Positions 54,357 through 63,769 of a stretch of 64,000 nucleotides of DNA are shown here, piece by piece. Position numbers and translations under genes: made by a program. The notes beneath the pieces are model-generated. The model was not told where the DNA came from. It searched no databases and was given only the letters and a program-made list of their open reading frames with translations. Within the stretch, counting starts at the first letter, position 1. Every line of letters starts with the position of its first letter. Origin of the DNA: UBA7672 sp031419455 (GTDB taxonomy: Bacteria; Pseudomonadota; Alphaproteobacteria; Caulobacterales; Hyphomonadaceae); contig JANOKS010000176.1 of the NCBI GenBank assembly GCA_031419455.1, forward strand, positions 4,908 to 68,907, written 5' to 3'.

Positions 54357-57300
54357 ATGAATATCCAGGCGAAGGCCGGCGACGCCATTCTTGCCCAGGC
54401 AAGGGGCATGGACAACGAAGCCATGCTGGAGACGTCGTTCCTCTACGGCGCGAACGCCGCATACATCGAACAGCTCTACGCCCAGTACGCCGAGGACCCG
54501 GCCTCCGTCCCTGAAAGCTGGCAGCGTTTCTTTCGCGGCGTCGCCGACCCCGCCGCCGACGCCACCCACGCCGCCCGCGGTCCTGAATGGCAGGAGCCGC
54601 TGAAGCACCAGAATGGCGAACTGGTCTCCGCGATGGACGGCAACTGGGGCGTGGCGCCCGCGAAGGACGTGAAGAAGGCGCCGCAAGTCGGCCCCGTCAT
54701 CGCCCCCGCCGATCTCCACCAGCAGGTGCAGGATTCGATACGCGCCATCATGATGATCCGCGCCTTCCGCATGCGCGGCCACCTCGCGGCCAACCTCGAC
54801 CCGCTGGCGATGCTCAAGCGCGAAGAGCAGCCCGAGCTTGATCCGAAAACCTACGGCTTCGGTCCGAAGGACATGGACCGCCGCATCTACATCGACAACG
54901 TGCTCGGCCTCGACTACGCGACGCCGCGCCAGATGCTCGACATCCTGAAACGGACCTATTGCGGCACCTTCGCTGTCGAGTTCATGCACATCTCCGATCC
55001 GGAGGAGAAGTCCTGGCTGCAGCAGCGCATCGAGGGCAAGGACAAGGAAATTTCCTTCACGCCCGAGGGCAAGCGCGCGATACTGAAAAAGCTCGTCGAG
55101 GCGGAAGCCTTCGAGCGCTTCCTGCACAAGCGCTATCCCGGCACCAAGCGCTTCGGCCTTGATGGCGGTGAAGCCGCTGTCCCGGCGCTGGAGCAGATCA
55201 TCAAGCGCGGCGGCGCACTCGGCGTCGACGAGATCATCGTCGGCATGTCCCACCGCGGCCGCCTCAACGTGCTCGCCGCCGTGATGGGCAAGCCCTACCA
55301 CAAGATCTTCTTCGAATTTCAGGGCGGCAACACGCAGGGCTCGGACGATTACGGCTCGGGCGACGTGAAGTACCACCTCGGCGCCTCATCGGACCGCGAG
55401 TTCGACGGCCACAACGTCCACCTGTCCCTGACGGCGAACCCGTCCCACCTCGAAATCGTCAACCCGGTCGTGCTGGGCAAGGCCCGCGCGAAGCAGTTCT
55501 TCGACGAGATCGAGGCCGGCGGCACGCGCGCTGTCGATCCGCACGAGAGAGACCAGCGCCGCGTCAAGGTCATGCCCTTGCTGCTGCATGGGGACGCGGC
55601 CTTCGCCGGCCAGGGCGTGGTCGCCGAATGCTTCGCGCTGTCAGGCCTTGCCGGCTATCGCACGGGCGGGGCGATGCACTTCATCGTCAACAACCAGATC
55701 GGCTTCACCACCGCGCCGTCTTTTTCGTGTTCATCGCCCTATCCGTCGGACGTCGCGAAGATGGTTGATGCGCCCATCTTCCACGTCAACGGCGATGACC
55801 CGGAAGCCGTCGTCTATGCGGCCAAGGTCGCCACCGAATACCGCCAGCTGTTCCGCAAGGACGTGGTCATCGACATGTTCTGCTACCGCCGCTTCGGTCA
55901 CAACGAAGGCGATGATCCGACCATGACGCAGCCGCAGATGTACGCCCGGATCCGCGACCAGTCGTCAACGCGCGAACTCTATTCGCGCCGCCTCGTCGAT
56001 GAAGGCGTCATCACCGAGGACGCGGTCAACGCCATGGTCGCCGAGATGGAAACCCATCTCGATCAGGAGTTCGAGAAAGCCAAGACGTTCAAGCCCGGCG
56101 CCGCGGACTGGCTGGATGGCAAATGGGCAGGCCTCGGTCTCCCGAAGGACGAAGAATCGCGCGGCAAGACCGGCGTTGCGATAGCCAAGTTGAAGAACCT
56201 CGGCGCCAGGATCACCGCCGTCCCGGGCGGTTTCAACATCCACAAGACCGTCGCCCGCACGGTCGATGCGCGCCGCAAGATGGCCGAGACCGGCGAGGGG
56301 CTCGACTGGGGCATGGCTGAACACATGGCCTTCGCCACGCTGCTGGAAGAGGGCTTCCCTGTGCGACTGTCGGGCCAGGACTCGTGCCGCGGCACGTTCA
56401 CCCAGCGCCACTCCCACCTCGTCGATCAGGTGACGGAAGAGCGCTACACGCCCCTCAACCACCTTTCGCCGACGCAGGCGAACTACGAAGTCATCGACTC
56501 GCTGCTCTCCGAAGAAGCCGTGCTCGGCTACGAGTACGGCTATTCGCTGACGGCGCCGCAGACGCTCGTGCTGTGGGAAGCCCAGTTCGGCGACTTCGCC
56601 AATGGCGCGCAAGTCTTGTTCGACCAGTTCATCTCGTCAGGGGAGCGCAAATGGCTGCGCATGTCGGGCCTCGTCTGCCTGCTGCCGCACGGTTACGAAG
56701 GGCAGGGGCCTGAACACTCCTCCGCCCGTCTCGAGCGCTTCCTGCAAATGTGCGCGCAGGACAACATGCAGGTCGTCAACTGCACCACGCCGGCGAACTA
56801 CTACCACGCGCTGCGCCGCCAGATGCACCGCGACTTTCGCAAGCCGCTCATCGTGATGACGCCGAAATCGCTGCTGCGCCACAAGCGCGCCGTGTCGTTC
56901 TTCAAGGACATGGGACCCAACACCTCTTTCCACCGCATCCTCGTGGATGGCGCCGAGGTGCCGGAATGCCGCGCCGACGTCACGCTCAAGTCCGACAAGG
57001 ACATCCGCCGCGTCGTGATGTGCTCGGGCAAGGTCTATTTCGATCTCTTCGAGGAGCGCGAGAAACGCGGGATCAACGACGTCTATCTGCTGCGCGTCGA
57101 GCAGCTCTATCCTTTCCCCGTGGCGTCCCTGATGAAGGAACTCGCACGCTTCCCGCAGGCTGACATGGTCTGGTGCCAGGAAGAGCCCCGCAACATGGGC
57201 TCATGGTCGTTCGTCGACTGGAACATCGAAAAGACGCTCGAGAAGCTGGACGTCAAACACAAACGCCCCCGCTATGTCGGCCGCCCCGCCTCCGCCTCCA

Positions 57301-57371
57301 CTGCGGCGGGCACGATGGCCTTGCACCAGAAGGAGCTCGCGGCCTTCCTGGATGCAGCGTTCGAGAAGTAG
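54357..57371 (+). CDS. sucA: 2-oxoglutarate dehydrogenase E1 component
   Basis: 1004 residues. Thiamine-diphosphate-dependent decarboxylase that passes a succinyl group to SucB. N-terminal assembly segment TSFLYGANAAYIEQLYAQYAEDPASV; HIMMIRAFRMRGHLAANLDPL; the TPP region GMSHRGRLNVL and the GDD...NNQIGFTT segment (FIVNNQIGFTTAP); QDSCRGTFTQRHSHLVDQ and GYEGQGPEHSSARLERFLQ. About 200 nt lie between sucD and it, so it may have its own promoter. Unlike the usual sucA-sucB pair, the next genes run the other way. Confidence 0.97.
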   Translation: MNIQAKAGDAILAQARGMDNEAMLETSFLYGANAAYIEQLYAQYAEDPASVPESWQRFFRGVADPAADATHAARGPEWQEPLKHQNGELVSAMDGNWGVAPAKDVKKAPQVGPVIAPADLHQQVQDSIRAIMMIRAFRMRGHLAANLDPLAMLKREEQPELDPKTYGFGPKDMDRRIYIDNVLGLDYATPRQMLDILKRTYCGTFAVEFMHISDPEEKSWLQQRIEGKDKEISFTPEGKRAILKKLVEAEAFERFLHKRYPGTKRFGLDGGEAAVPALEQIIKRGGALGVDEIIVGMSHRGRLNVLAAVMGKPYHKIFFEFQGGNTQGSDDYGSGDVKYHLGASSDREFDGHNVHLSLTANPSHLEIVNPVVLGKARAKQFFDEIEAGGTRAVDPHERDQRRVKVMPLLLHGDAAFAGQGVVAECFALSGLAGYRTGGAMHFIVNNQIGFTTAPSFSCSSPYPSDVAKMVDAPIFHVNGDDPEAVVYAAKVATEYRQLFRKDVVIDMFCYRRFGHNEGDDPTMTQPQMYARIRDQSSTRELYSRRLVDEGVITEDAVNAMVAEMETHLDQEFEKAKTFKPGAADWLDGKWAGLGLPKDEESRGKTGVAIAKLKNLGARITAVPGGFNIHKTVARTVDARRKMAETGEGLDWGMAEHMAFATLLEEGFPVRLSGQDSCRGTFTQRHSHLVDQVTEERYTPLNHLSPTQANYEVIDSLLSEEAVLGYEYGYSLTAPQTLVLWEAQFGDFANGAQVLFDQFISSGERKWLRMSGLVCLLPHGYEGQGPEHSSARLERFLQMCAQDNMQVVNCTTPANYYHALRRQMHRDFRKPLIVMTPKSLLRHKRAVSFFKDMGPNTSFHRILVDGAEVPECRADVTLKSDKDIRRVVMCSGKVYFDLFEEREKRGINDVYLLRVEQLYPFPVASLMKELARFPQADMVWCQEEPRNMGSWSFVDWNIEKTLEKLDVKHKRPRYVGRPASASTAAGTMALHQKELAAFLDAAFEK

Positions 57372-57404
57372 CGTCGGCGCGCCGGAAGCGTGCACGATAG
57401 TGCA

Positions 57405-57531
57405 CGCGTTCCCGGCGAAGGCCGGGATCCAGTCCACGAGAAGAAGCGCGCGTCAGCGCTCGACCATGTTTCCGACGCGCTGGGTGCGGCTTTCCTGCTG
57501 GGCCTGGATCCCGGCCTTCGCCGGGAACGCG
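57405..57531. repeat. Perfect 28-bp inverted repeat downstream of sucA
   Basis: The arm CGCGTTCCCGGCGAAG... (57405-57432) and its exact reverse complement (57504-57531) enclose about 70 nt. The core CCCGGCGAAGGCCGGG is itself a hairpin. It sits exactly at the junction where gene direction reverses between sucA and the lpdA-sucB block. Confidence 0.9.
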
Positions 57532-57568
57532 TGTCTATGACACGCTTCCATCCTCAACAGCGCAAAGC

Positions 57569-58468
57569 CTACTTCCCCACATGCGCCGCAGCCCATTTGC
57601 CCAGCCGCTCGACCGCCTGTCGCGCCTGGCTCAACCCCGCATACCGCGCCTGGAAGACATGAAACATGTCCGGCCAGATTTCCAGCGTGACCGGCACGCC
57701 CGCGGCGCCAAGGCGCTCGGTCAGCGCGGTTGAATCCGACATCAGGATCTCGGCCTCGCCGGTCTGGATGTAGGTGGGCGGCAGGCCGCGCAGGTCGCTC
57801 TCCAGGATCGGCATCGAGCCGCCGCCGCCGAAATATTCCTGCGCGCGGATGCTCAGCCCCTTGGTGGTCAGGAACGGGTCGCGCTGCGCCTTCGCTGCAT
57901 GGCTCCAGCCGCGATTGGCAAGGTCGATCCATGGCGACAGCAGGATCATGCCGGCCGGCATCGACGCGCCGATATCACGCAGCCGCAACACCGTCGCCAT
58001 GGCCAGCGCGCCGCCGGCGCTGTCGCCCGCAAGGATCACATTGTGCGCCTTCACGTCCTCGCTCAGCATGCCGAGATAGGCCGCAACGCAATCCTCCACC
58101 GCAGCCGGATGACGATGCTCGGGCGCAAGCCTGTAATCAGGAAGGATCGCGCCGATCTTGGCATGGCCCGCCACCTGGCTCGCGAGCCCACGATGCGATT
58201 TCGACGAGCCCATGGTGAAGCCGCCGCCATGGCACCAGAACACCACATGATCGCCGCTGCCGCCTTCCGGCAGCACGCCAAGGCAGGAGACGCCGTTGAG
58301 CACGATGGCGGATTCGCTTGCGATCTTCGGCGTGGGGTCGTTCTGCGCGAATGCATCGTAAGCGCGGCGCAGGGCCAGGAAGTCGGATGGGTCAACGCCC
58401 CGCAGACGCCCCGCCACGGCTTCGCGCGCCTGCGCCAGTTCACCGCCCAGGGCCGATACCGAACTCAA
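57569..58468 (-). CDS. HSL-type alpha/beta hydrolase (lipase/esterase)
   Basis: 299 residues from a TTG that follows GGAGGG by 5 nt; the frame extends 19 codons further to an ATG with no family resemblance. Hormone-sensitive-lipase type: oxyanion motif CHGGGFTMGS, nucleophile in LAGDSAGGALAM (GDSAGG), acid in TGEAEILMSDS and the catalytic His in WPDMFHVFQ. It would hydrolyse short to medium acyl esters; substrate unknown. It now sits between sucA and lpdA. Confidence 0.87.
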   Translation of the reverse strand: MSSVSALGGELAQAREAVAGRLRGVDPSDFLALRRAYDAFAQNDPTPKIASESAIVLNGVSCLGVLPEGGSGDHVVFWCHGGGFTMGSSKSHRGLASQVAGHAKIGAILPDYRLAPEHRHPAAVEDCVAAYLGMLSEDVKAHNVILAGDSAGGALAMATVLRLRDIGASMPAGMILLSPWIDLANRGWSHAAKAQRDPFLTTKGLSIRAQEYFGGGGSMPILESDLRGLPPTYIQTGEAEILMSDSTALTERLGAAGVPVTLEIWPDMFHVFQARYAGLSQARQAVERLGKWAAAHVGK

Positions 58469-58571
58469 AAATTCCCTCCAAGCACACCGCACGAAACCCA
58501 AGCACGGCAAGCCCGCAAAGACCATGCCGGGGTGTGCTGTTAACTGTCATGGATCACGCCGTGCGGCAGCG

Positions 58572-58656
58572 GCACGGGGAAGTCCTCCCTCGACGCGAAG
58601 CGGCGGGGGAGGTGGCCCGAAGGGCCGGAGGGGGCTGGCTGCGAAGCAGCCGGATG
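58572..58656. repeat. GGGGGAGGTGGCC-type dispersed repeat, copy 3 (short)
   Basis: Contains GGGGAAGTCCTCCCTCG, GCGGGGGAGGTGGCCCG, AGGGCCGGAGGGGGCTGG and a GGCTGCGAAGCAGCC hairpin, a truncated version of the element at 50333-50500. Situated between the hydrolase and lpdA. Confidence 0.85.
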
Positions 58657-58665
58657 GCACCACCC

Positions 58666-60069
58666 CTACATCTGCATCGCCCAGCCTTCGACCGCCATCG
58701 ACGCCTGCCGGATCGCCTCCGTCAGCGTCGGGTGCGCATGGCAGGTCCGCGCGATGTCTTCCGACGCTGCGCCGAATTCCATCGCCACGCAGACCTCGCC
58801 GATCATCTCGCCGACGCCCACACCCACCAGGTGCGCGCCGAGCACGCGGTCAGTCGCCGCATCCGCGAGGATCTTCGCGAAGCCATCCGTCTCGTGGTTG
58901 GTCTTGGCGCGCGAGTTAGCCGAGAACGGAAACTTGCCGACCTTGTAGGCGACGCCCTCCGCTTTCAGCTCTTCCTCGGTCTTTCCCACCCAGGCGATCT
59001 CCGGCTTGGTGTAAACCACGCCCGGAATGATGCCGTAATTCACATGTCCCGCCTTGCCCGCGATCAGCTCGGCGCAGGCGACGGCCTCGTCTTCAGCCTT
59101 GTGCGCCAGCATCGGACCGGTGGTGACATCGCCGATCACCCAGACGCCCTCCGCCGAGGTGCGATAGTGCTCGTTGGCGATCTGTCCGCGGCGATCCGGC
59201 GTGACGCCCACCGTCTCGAGTCCGAGGCCTTCCGTGTACGGACGCCGCCCGATCGCCAGCAGCACGATGTCCGCATCCAGCGTTTCGGCGTCGCCGCCAG
59301 CCGCCGGTTGCATCGACAGTTTGAGCTTCGACTTCAGCTTTTCGACGCCGATCACTTTCATGCCGAGCTTGAAATCGATGCCCTGCTTGGTGAAGATGCG
59401 CTGCGCCTGCTTGGCCACTTCGCCATCCGCGCCGGGCAGGATGCGGTCGAGATACTCCACCACCGTCACCTCCGCGCCGAGCCTGCGCCAGACCGAGCCC
59501 AGTTCCAGCCCGATAATGCCCGCGCCGATCACGATCATGCGCTTGGGCACCGCCTTCAGCGACAGCGCGCCCGTCGACGACACCACGCGCTCTTCATCGA
59601 CCTCCACGCCATGCAGCGGCGTCCACTCCGAGCCCGTCGCGATCACGATGTTCTTCGTCTCAAGCACCTGGTCGCCCCCTCCTTGAAGAGAGATTGCAAC
59701 GCGCCCCGGACCATCGATGCGTCCGGCGCCGTTGAACACCGTCACCTTGTGCTTCTTCATCAGGTAGGCGATCCCGGCGGTGAGGCCCGACACCGCGTCC
59801 GCTTTCTGCTTCAGCATGTTGTCGAGGTTGAGCTTCAGCCCCGTCACCTCGATGCCCAGCCCTGCGAAATCCTTCGCCGCCGTCTCGTAGAGTTCGGAGG
59901 CGTGCAGCATCGCCTTGGAAGGGATGCAGCCAACGTTCAGGCAGGTCCCGCCCAGCTTGTCGCGCTTCTCGATCAGCGCAACCTTCATGCCCAGCTGGCC
60001 GCAGCGCGTCGCGCAATTGTAGCCGCCGGGTCCGCCGCCGATGATGACGACGTCAAAGGTCTCGCTCAT
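58666..60069 (-). CDS. lpdA: Dihydrolipoyl dehydrogenase (E3)
   Basis: 467 residues. FAD flavoprotein that reoxidises dihydrolipoamide in the 2-oxoglutarate dehydrogenase complex. FAD motif VVIIGGGPGGYNCATRCGQLGMKVALIE; redox disulfide in LGGTCLNVGCIPSKAML; NAD motif RMIVIGAGIIGLELGSVWRRLG; C-terminal His-Pro-Thr site ARTCHAHPTLTEAI. Reads toward sucA, opposite to the usual order. Confidence 0.97.
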   Translation of the reverse strand: MSETFDVVIIGGGPGGYNCATRCGQLGMKVALIEKRDKLGGTCLNVGCIPSKAMLHASELYETAAKDFAGLGIEVTGLKLNLDNMLKQKADAVSGLTAGIAYLMKKHKVTVFNGAGRIDGPGRVAISLQGGGDQVLETKNIVIATGSEWTPLHGVEVDEERVVSSTGALSLKAVPKRMIVIGAGIIGLELGSVWRRLGAEVTVVEYLDRILPGADGEVAKQAQRIFTKQGIDFKLGMKVIGVEKLKSKLKLSMQPAAGGDAETLDADIVLLAIGRRPYTEGLGLETVGVTPDRRGQIANEHYRTSAEGVWVIGDVTTGPMLAHKAEDEAVACAELIAGKAGHVNYGIIPGVVYTKPEIAWVGKTEEELKAEGVAYKVGKFPFSANSRAKTNHETDGFAKILADAATDRVLGAHLVGVGVGEMIGEVCVAMEFGAASEDIARTCHAHPTLTEAIRQASMAVEGWAMQM

Positions 60070-60148
60070 GGGTCTTGTCTCGCGTCCGCTCGCTTGTGGC
60101 GCGAGCTATACGCGCCCCTGCCGCCCGGTCAACAAAGGGAAGAGAGGG

Positions 60149-60583
60149 TCAGTAAACGCGTCTGCCGGAAACATAGGGACGCTCGGCGTCGTCTTGCATG
60201 GCGGTCCTGCGCGAGCGCCGCGTGACGCGCGATATCGATCCCGTCACCGCCGCGAGCATCAGGATGCAGACGCCGACCACCAGCTCATTGCCGAGGATAT
60301 GATCCAGCTCGAATGTCTGCTTGAGGGTGAGGGTGAACCCCGCCGCCGCCAGCCCGCCAGCCATCGCCAGCGCCGCCCCGCCGGGTCCGTTGAAGAACAC
60401 CGTCAGTCCGCCCAGCAGCCCCAGCGCGCCGCCCACGGCCGGCATCACGAACGCCAGGTCGTTGCGGTGCGCAAGCACATCGCCCGAGAACAGCCGCTCG
60501 ACGCTGCCCAGATGATGGGTCGCGGTCTGGTACAGCAACCAGCCCGATGTCGCGATCAGCAGGAGGGCGAACACGCGCCTCAT
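60149..60583 (-). CDS. Membrane protein of unknown function
   Basis: 144 residues from ATG (MRRVFALLLIATSGWLLYQTA). Three or four membrane helices (ALLLIATSGWLLYQ; LAFVMPAVGGALGLLGGLTVFF; GGAALAMAGGLAAAGFTL; LVVGVCILMLAAVTGSI) and a basic, charged C-terminal tail (RRSRRTAMQDD). Family not recognised. Placed between lpdA and sucB, same strand. Confidence 0.65.
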   Translation of the reverse strand: MRRVFALLLIATSGWLLYQTATHHLGSVERLFSGDVLAHRNDLAFVMPAVGGALGLLGGLTVFFNGPGGAALAMAGGLAAAGFTLTLKQTFELDHILGNELVVGVCILMLAAVTGSISRVTRRSRRTAMQDDAERPYVSGRRVY

Positions 60584-60708
60584 CTTCGTACCGGCGCGTT
60601 TTCCAGCGCCGCTCCTATCCCAACTCGGTATGGAGCATAGCGGGCCTTGCCTAATGCGCGGCCGCCGCGGCCGCGCGAATTGCGCGGGCGTCAGCAAGCT
60701 CCGGTTAA

Positions 60709-61209
60709 CTAGGCCAGCACCCCTCTGAACGCCGCCGACCACACCAGCATCGCCACGACCAGCGAGGCCCACCCGGCATTCACCGTCGCGCGCGTCGGCC
60801 GCGCATGGCTCGCCGCTTCTGTGCTCGGCGCACGTCGCGCCGTCCATTCGCGCCAGATGAAATAGACGCCCTGTCCCATCACCAGCAGCGCCACCATCCA
60901 TGTCGCAGACGGATGCAGCAGGATCATCGCCAGCGCTGTCGCGATCAGCACCACCGCCTGTCCCGCAATCCACCCACGCCGAGCCGCATCGTCGCGATCC
61001 TTCCAGCGTTCGATCGCCGCGTCCTCCGCAGGCTTGCCCGCATCGCGCGCGATCGTCTCCGCCATGCCCTCGATCTGCGAGGCCATGCGATCAAGCATCA
61101 TCTCCATGCGGATCTGGCGCAGCAGCGCGAACGCCCCGAAGAGCCAGAACAGGCCCGCGAGCCGGATGATCAAGCCGAGAAGTCCGTCGGAAAATGTTTC
61201 CGGGGTCAT
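60709..61209 (-). CDS. Membrane protein of unknown function
   Basis: 166 residues. An N-terminal helix (LLGLIIRLAGLFWLFGAFALL), a short charged helix (MEMMLDRMASQIEGMAETIARDAG), two helices (WIAGQAVVLIATALAMILL; WMVALLVMGQGVYFIW) and a last helix (AGWASLVVAMLVWSAAF). Unrecognised. It follows sucB by about 100 nt and may be co-transcribed. Confidence 0.65.
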   Translation of the reverse strand: MTPETFSDGLLGLIIRLAGLFWLFGAFALLRQIRMEMMLDRMASQIEGMAETIARDAGKPAEDAAIERWKDRDDAARRGWIAGQAVVLIATALAMILLHPSATWMVALLVMGQGVYFIWREWTARRAPSTEAASHARPTRATVNAGWASLVVAMLVWSAAFRGVLA

Positions 61210-61220
61210 GCCCCAGCCAG

Positions 61221-61304
61221 GTAGGGTGCATTGAGCAAGGCGAAATGCACCATCGCGCCGCATCCATGAAAGAGGTGCATATCGCTGCGCTCAATGCACC
61301 CTAC
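61221..61304. repeat. Inverted repeat with GTAGGGTGCATTGAGC arms
   Basis: Arms of about 31 nt (61221-61251 and 61274-61304) are near reverse complements: GTAGGGTGCATTGAGC ... and GCTCAATGCACCCTAC. The same type of element is scattered in many proteobacterial genomes as an intergenic palindrome. It lies between sucB and the membrane-protein genes. Confidence 0.85.
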
Positions 61305-61313
61305 GATGCGGAC

Positions 61314-62525
61314 CTACAGGTCCAGCAACAATCGCTCGGGGTCTTCCAGCGCTTCCTTCAGGCGCACGAGGAAGGTCACCGCCTCCTTGCCGTCGACGAT
61401 GCGGTGATCATAGCTCAGCGCGAGATACATCATCGGCCGCGCCACGATCTTGCCATCCACCACCACAGGCCGCTCCTCGATGCGGTGCATGCCCAGCACG
61501 CCGGATTGCGGCGGGTTGAGGATCGGCGTCGACATCAGCGAGCCATAGACGCCGCCGTTCGAGATCGTGAACGTGCCGCCCTGCAGGTCGTCCATCGACA
61601 GCTTGCCATCTCTTGCGAGAGCTCCAAGGCGTCCGATCTCCGCCTCGATGCCCGCAAGCGTCATCGTGTCCGCGTCGCGCACCACCGGAACCACAAGCCC
61701 CTTGTCCGTGCCGACCGCGACCGAGACGTTGTAGAAATTCTTGTAGATGATGTCCGTGCCATCGATCTCGGCGTTCACGCTCGGGATCTCCTTCAGCGCC
61801 GCGACGCACGCGCGCACGAAGAAGCCCATGAAGCCCAGCTTCACGCCGTGCTTCTTCTCGAACGCGTCCTTGTGGCGCTTCCGCAGCTCCATCACCTGCG
61901 ACATGTCGACGTCGTTGAACGTCGTCAGCATCGCCGCGGTGTTCTGCGCTTCCTTCAGCCGCCGCGCGATCGTCTGGCGCAGGCGGGTCATCTTCACGCG
62001 CTCTTCGCGCGGTCCCAGCTCGCGCGGCGTGTGGGCGGGTTCTGGCGCGCGGGCCTGCGCCGGGGCGGGCGTCGAGGCGACATAGGCGAGCGCATCGCCC
62101 TTGGTCGCGCGTCCGCCCTTGGCCGTGCCCGGAATGTCGGCGGGATTGACGCCCGCTTCGGCGGCGATCCGGCCAACCGAGGGCGCGACCTTGTCAGTCG
62201 CCTTGGCGGCGGGAGCGGCAGGCGCAGCCGAGGCCGAAGGCTTGGCTGTGGCGGCGGGCTTTGCGGCGGGAGCAGGCGCCGCCGAAGCGGTCGCGCCTTC
62301 CGACAGCCGCGCGATGACCTTGCCGATGGAGACCGTGTCACCCTCCTTGACCAGATGTTCGGTGATCACGCCCGCAGCCGGGGCCGGCACCTCGATGGCG
62401 ACTTTATCTGTCTCGATTTCGGCGATCGGATCGTCCTGTTTCACGGCCTGGCCGGGTTTCACGAGCCAGTTGGCGAGCGTTCCCTCGGTCACGCTCTCGC
62501 CCATTGCGGGCACCTTGATGTCCAT
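61314..62525 (-). CDS. sucB: Dihydrolipoyllysine succinyltransferase (E2)
   Basis: 403 residues starting MDIKVPAMGESVTEGTLA. Lipoyl domain (Lys in EIETDKVAIEV), Ala/Pro-rich linkers, E1/E3-binding domain (PSVGRIAAEAGVNPADIPGT) and the catalytic core ending in YDHRIVDGKEAV. It forms the core of the 2-oxoglutarate dehydrogenase complex with SucA and LpdA. Transcribed toward lpdA, so sucB and lpdA are on the same strand, with two membrane-protein genes between. Confidence 0.97.
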   Translation of the reverse strand: MDIKVPAMGESVTEGTLANWLVKPGQAVKQDDPIAEIETDKVAIEVPAPAAGVITEHLVKEGDTVSIGKVIARLSEGATASAAPAPAAKPAATAKPSASAAPAAPAAKATDKVAPSVGRIAAEAGVNPADIPGTAKGGRATKGDALAYVASTPAPAQARAPEPAHTPRELGPREERVKMTRLRQTIARRLKEAQNTAAMLTTFNDVDMSQVMELRKRHKDAFEKKHGVKLGFMGFFVRACVAALKEIPSVNAEIDGTDIIYKNFYNVSVAVGTDKGLVVPVVRDADTMTLAGIEAEIGRLGALARDGKLSMDDLQGGTFTISNGGVYGSLMSTPILNPPQSGVLGMHRIEERPVVVDGKIVARPMMYLALSYDHRIVDGKEAVTFLVRLKEALEDPERLLLDL

Positions 62526-62671
62526 GACGTCTCCAGGTCGTGCCAGTGAAGTTAAATGTCGCCCGCCACGCGAGCTCGGATTCGGGCAGGGTTTAGCCCC
62601 GTTGGAGCCGCTTGGGGAGGGCAAAAAAGCTCCCAGGACGGCAATCTTCCAGGCCGGGCGCGTCCGCCGGT

Positions 62672-63499
62672 CTAGGGGTTCGGGCGGTCAGGCCCGGAAG
62701 GCGCCCGCAGGCGGATCAGGTTGGGATTGAGGCGCGACGGGGTGCGGAAATACTTGTGAAGAATGCGGTCATGCAGCCACTGGCGAAACGCGGTCTGGGC
62801 CGGCGCCGGCTGCTCGCCGGCCTTCTGCTCCCAGTGGGCGACATAGTCGCTCTGCTGCACATCAAGCGCGCGTCCGGTGTGCCGCTCCGCCAGCACGGTC
62901 CGGCAGATGACATAAAGCTTGTCGCGTGATCCCAGCGGCACACGCTGACCAGGTCTCGGCTTCTTCACCTTGTACCAGGTGCCGGTACGCTTACGGCTGG
63001 CGACGAAGATCTCGGTATCTCTGAAGCCGTTCTGCTCCGAGTAGAGCGAGAAGAAGAGCTCGGGCGAGAACTGCCAGAATCCGTGACCGCAGAAATTATT
63101 GGCAGGCGACACGTGCAGGATCTGCCCGCCTTCCCGGCACAGGGCGATGATGTTGTTCAGCGCCTGCGAGATGTTGAACACATGCTCGCTTGTCCCGAAG
63201 TCGATGACCGTATCGTACTCGGGGAAGCCGGCCGGCAGCGGCTCGTTCATGTCGAAGATCACCGAGGCGTGTTCGTAGTTCGAGCGATCAACCGAATCCA
63301 CGGTCGTGGCGCCGAAGAAGCCTGTCAGCAGGTTCTCGCAATAGGTTTCATTCTTCCATTCAAGCCCATGCCCGAACTTTCGTTCGAGCAACCCGGTCTT
63401 GAGGTAGATGTTCTGGCGCCCAAGCGTCAGCGTGCGCCCGAAGTCGCCAAACTGCTTGGCGTACTCCAGGCAGTGCAAGGCGTGCGCATCGATTCCCAT
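62672..63499 (-). CDS. SAM-dependent methyltransferase-like protein
   Basis: 275 residues, ATG shortly after GAGGAAG. The core has YDTVIDFGTSEHVFNISQALNNIIALCREGGQILHVSPANNF, which is the type seen in small class I methyltransferases (conserved motif I replaced by DFGTSEH), and GHGFWQFSPELFFSLYSEQNGF. A basic C-terminal tail (RILHKYFRTPSRLNPNLIRLR) follows. The substrate is unknown; the cell-surface methyltransferases of sugar clusters are a possibility. It lies upstream of sucB but is separated by about 145 nt. Confidence 0.6.
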   Translation of the reverse strand: MGIDAHALHCLEYAKQFGDFGRTLTLGRQNIYLKTGLLERKFGHGLEWKNETYCENLLTGFFGATTVDSVDRSNYEHASVIFDMNEPLPAGFPEYDTVIDFGTSEHVFNISQALNNIIALCREGGQILHVSPANNFCGHGFWQFSPELFFSLYSEQNGFRDTEIFVASRKRTGTWYKVKKPRPGQRVPLGSRDKLYVICRTVLAERHTGRALDVQQSDYVAHWEQKAGEQPAPAQTAFRQWLHDRILHKYFRTPSRLNPNLIRLRAPSGPDRPNP

Positions 63500-63666
63500 T
63501 GTCTTCCTCGCCGCGCCATGGGCGCCCTCGACAGAAATGTTCCGGACTTGTCCCACCCATGGATACCGGGCGCATATGCGCTGTCGAGCGCCAAACGGCC
63601 AGCCCCTCTGTCTTTGCGGAATGCTGGGCGCCGCGAAGGACCCCCGACGAATTCCCGCGCTGCGCC

Positions 63667-63765
63667 AGCCCCCTCCGTCACGCTTCGCGCGCCACACGGG
63701 GAAGTCCTCCCTCGCACGAAGTGCGGGGGAGGTGGCCCGAAGGGCCGGAGGGGGCTGCCTGCAGC
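63667..63765. repeat. GGGGGAGGTGGCC-type dispersed repeat, copy 4
   Basis: Blocks CCCCCTCCGTCACGC, GGGGAAGTCCTCCCTCGC, GTGCGGGGGAGGTGGCCC, AGGGCCGGAGGGGGCTGCC in the usual order. It stands just before the TTTGGGGGAAA promoter element, so the two repeat families are adjacent here. Confidence 0.85.
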
Positions 63766-63769
63766 GAGG

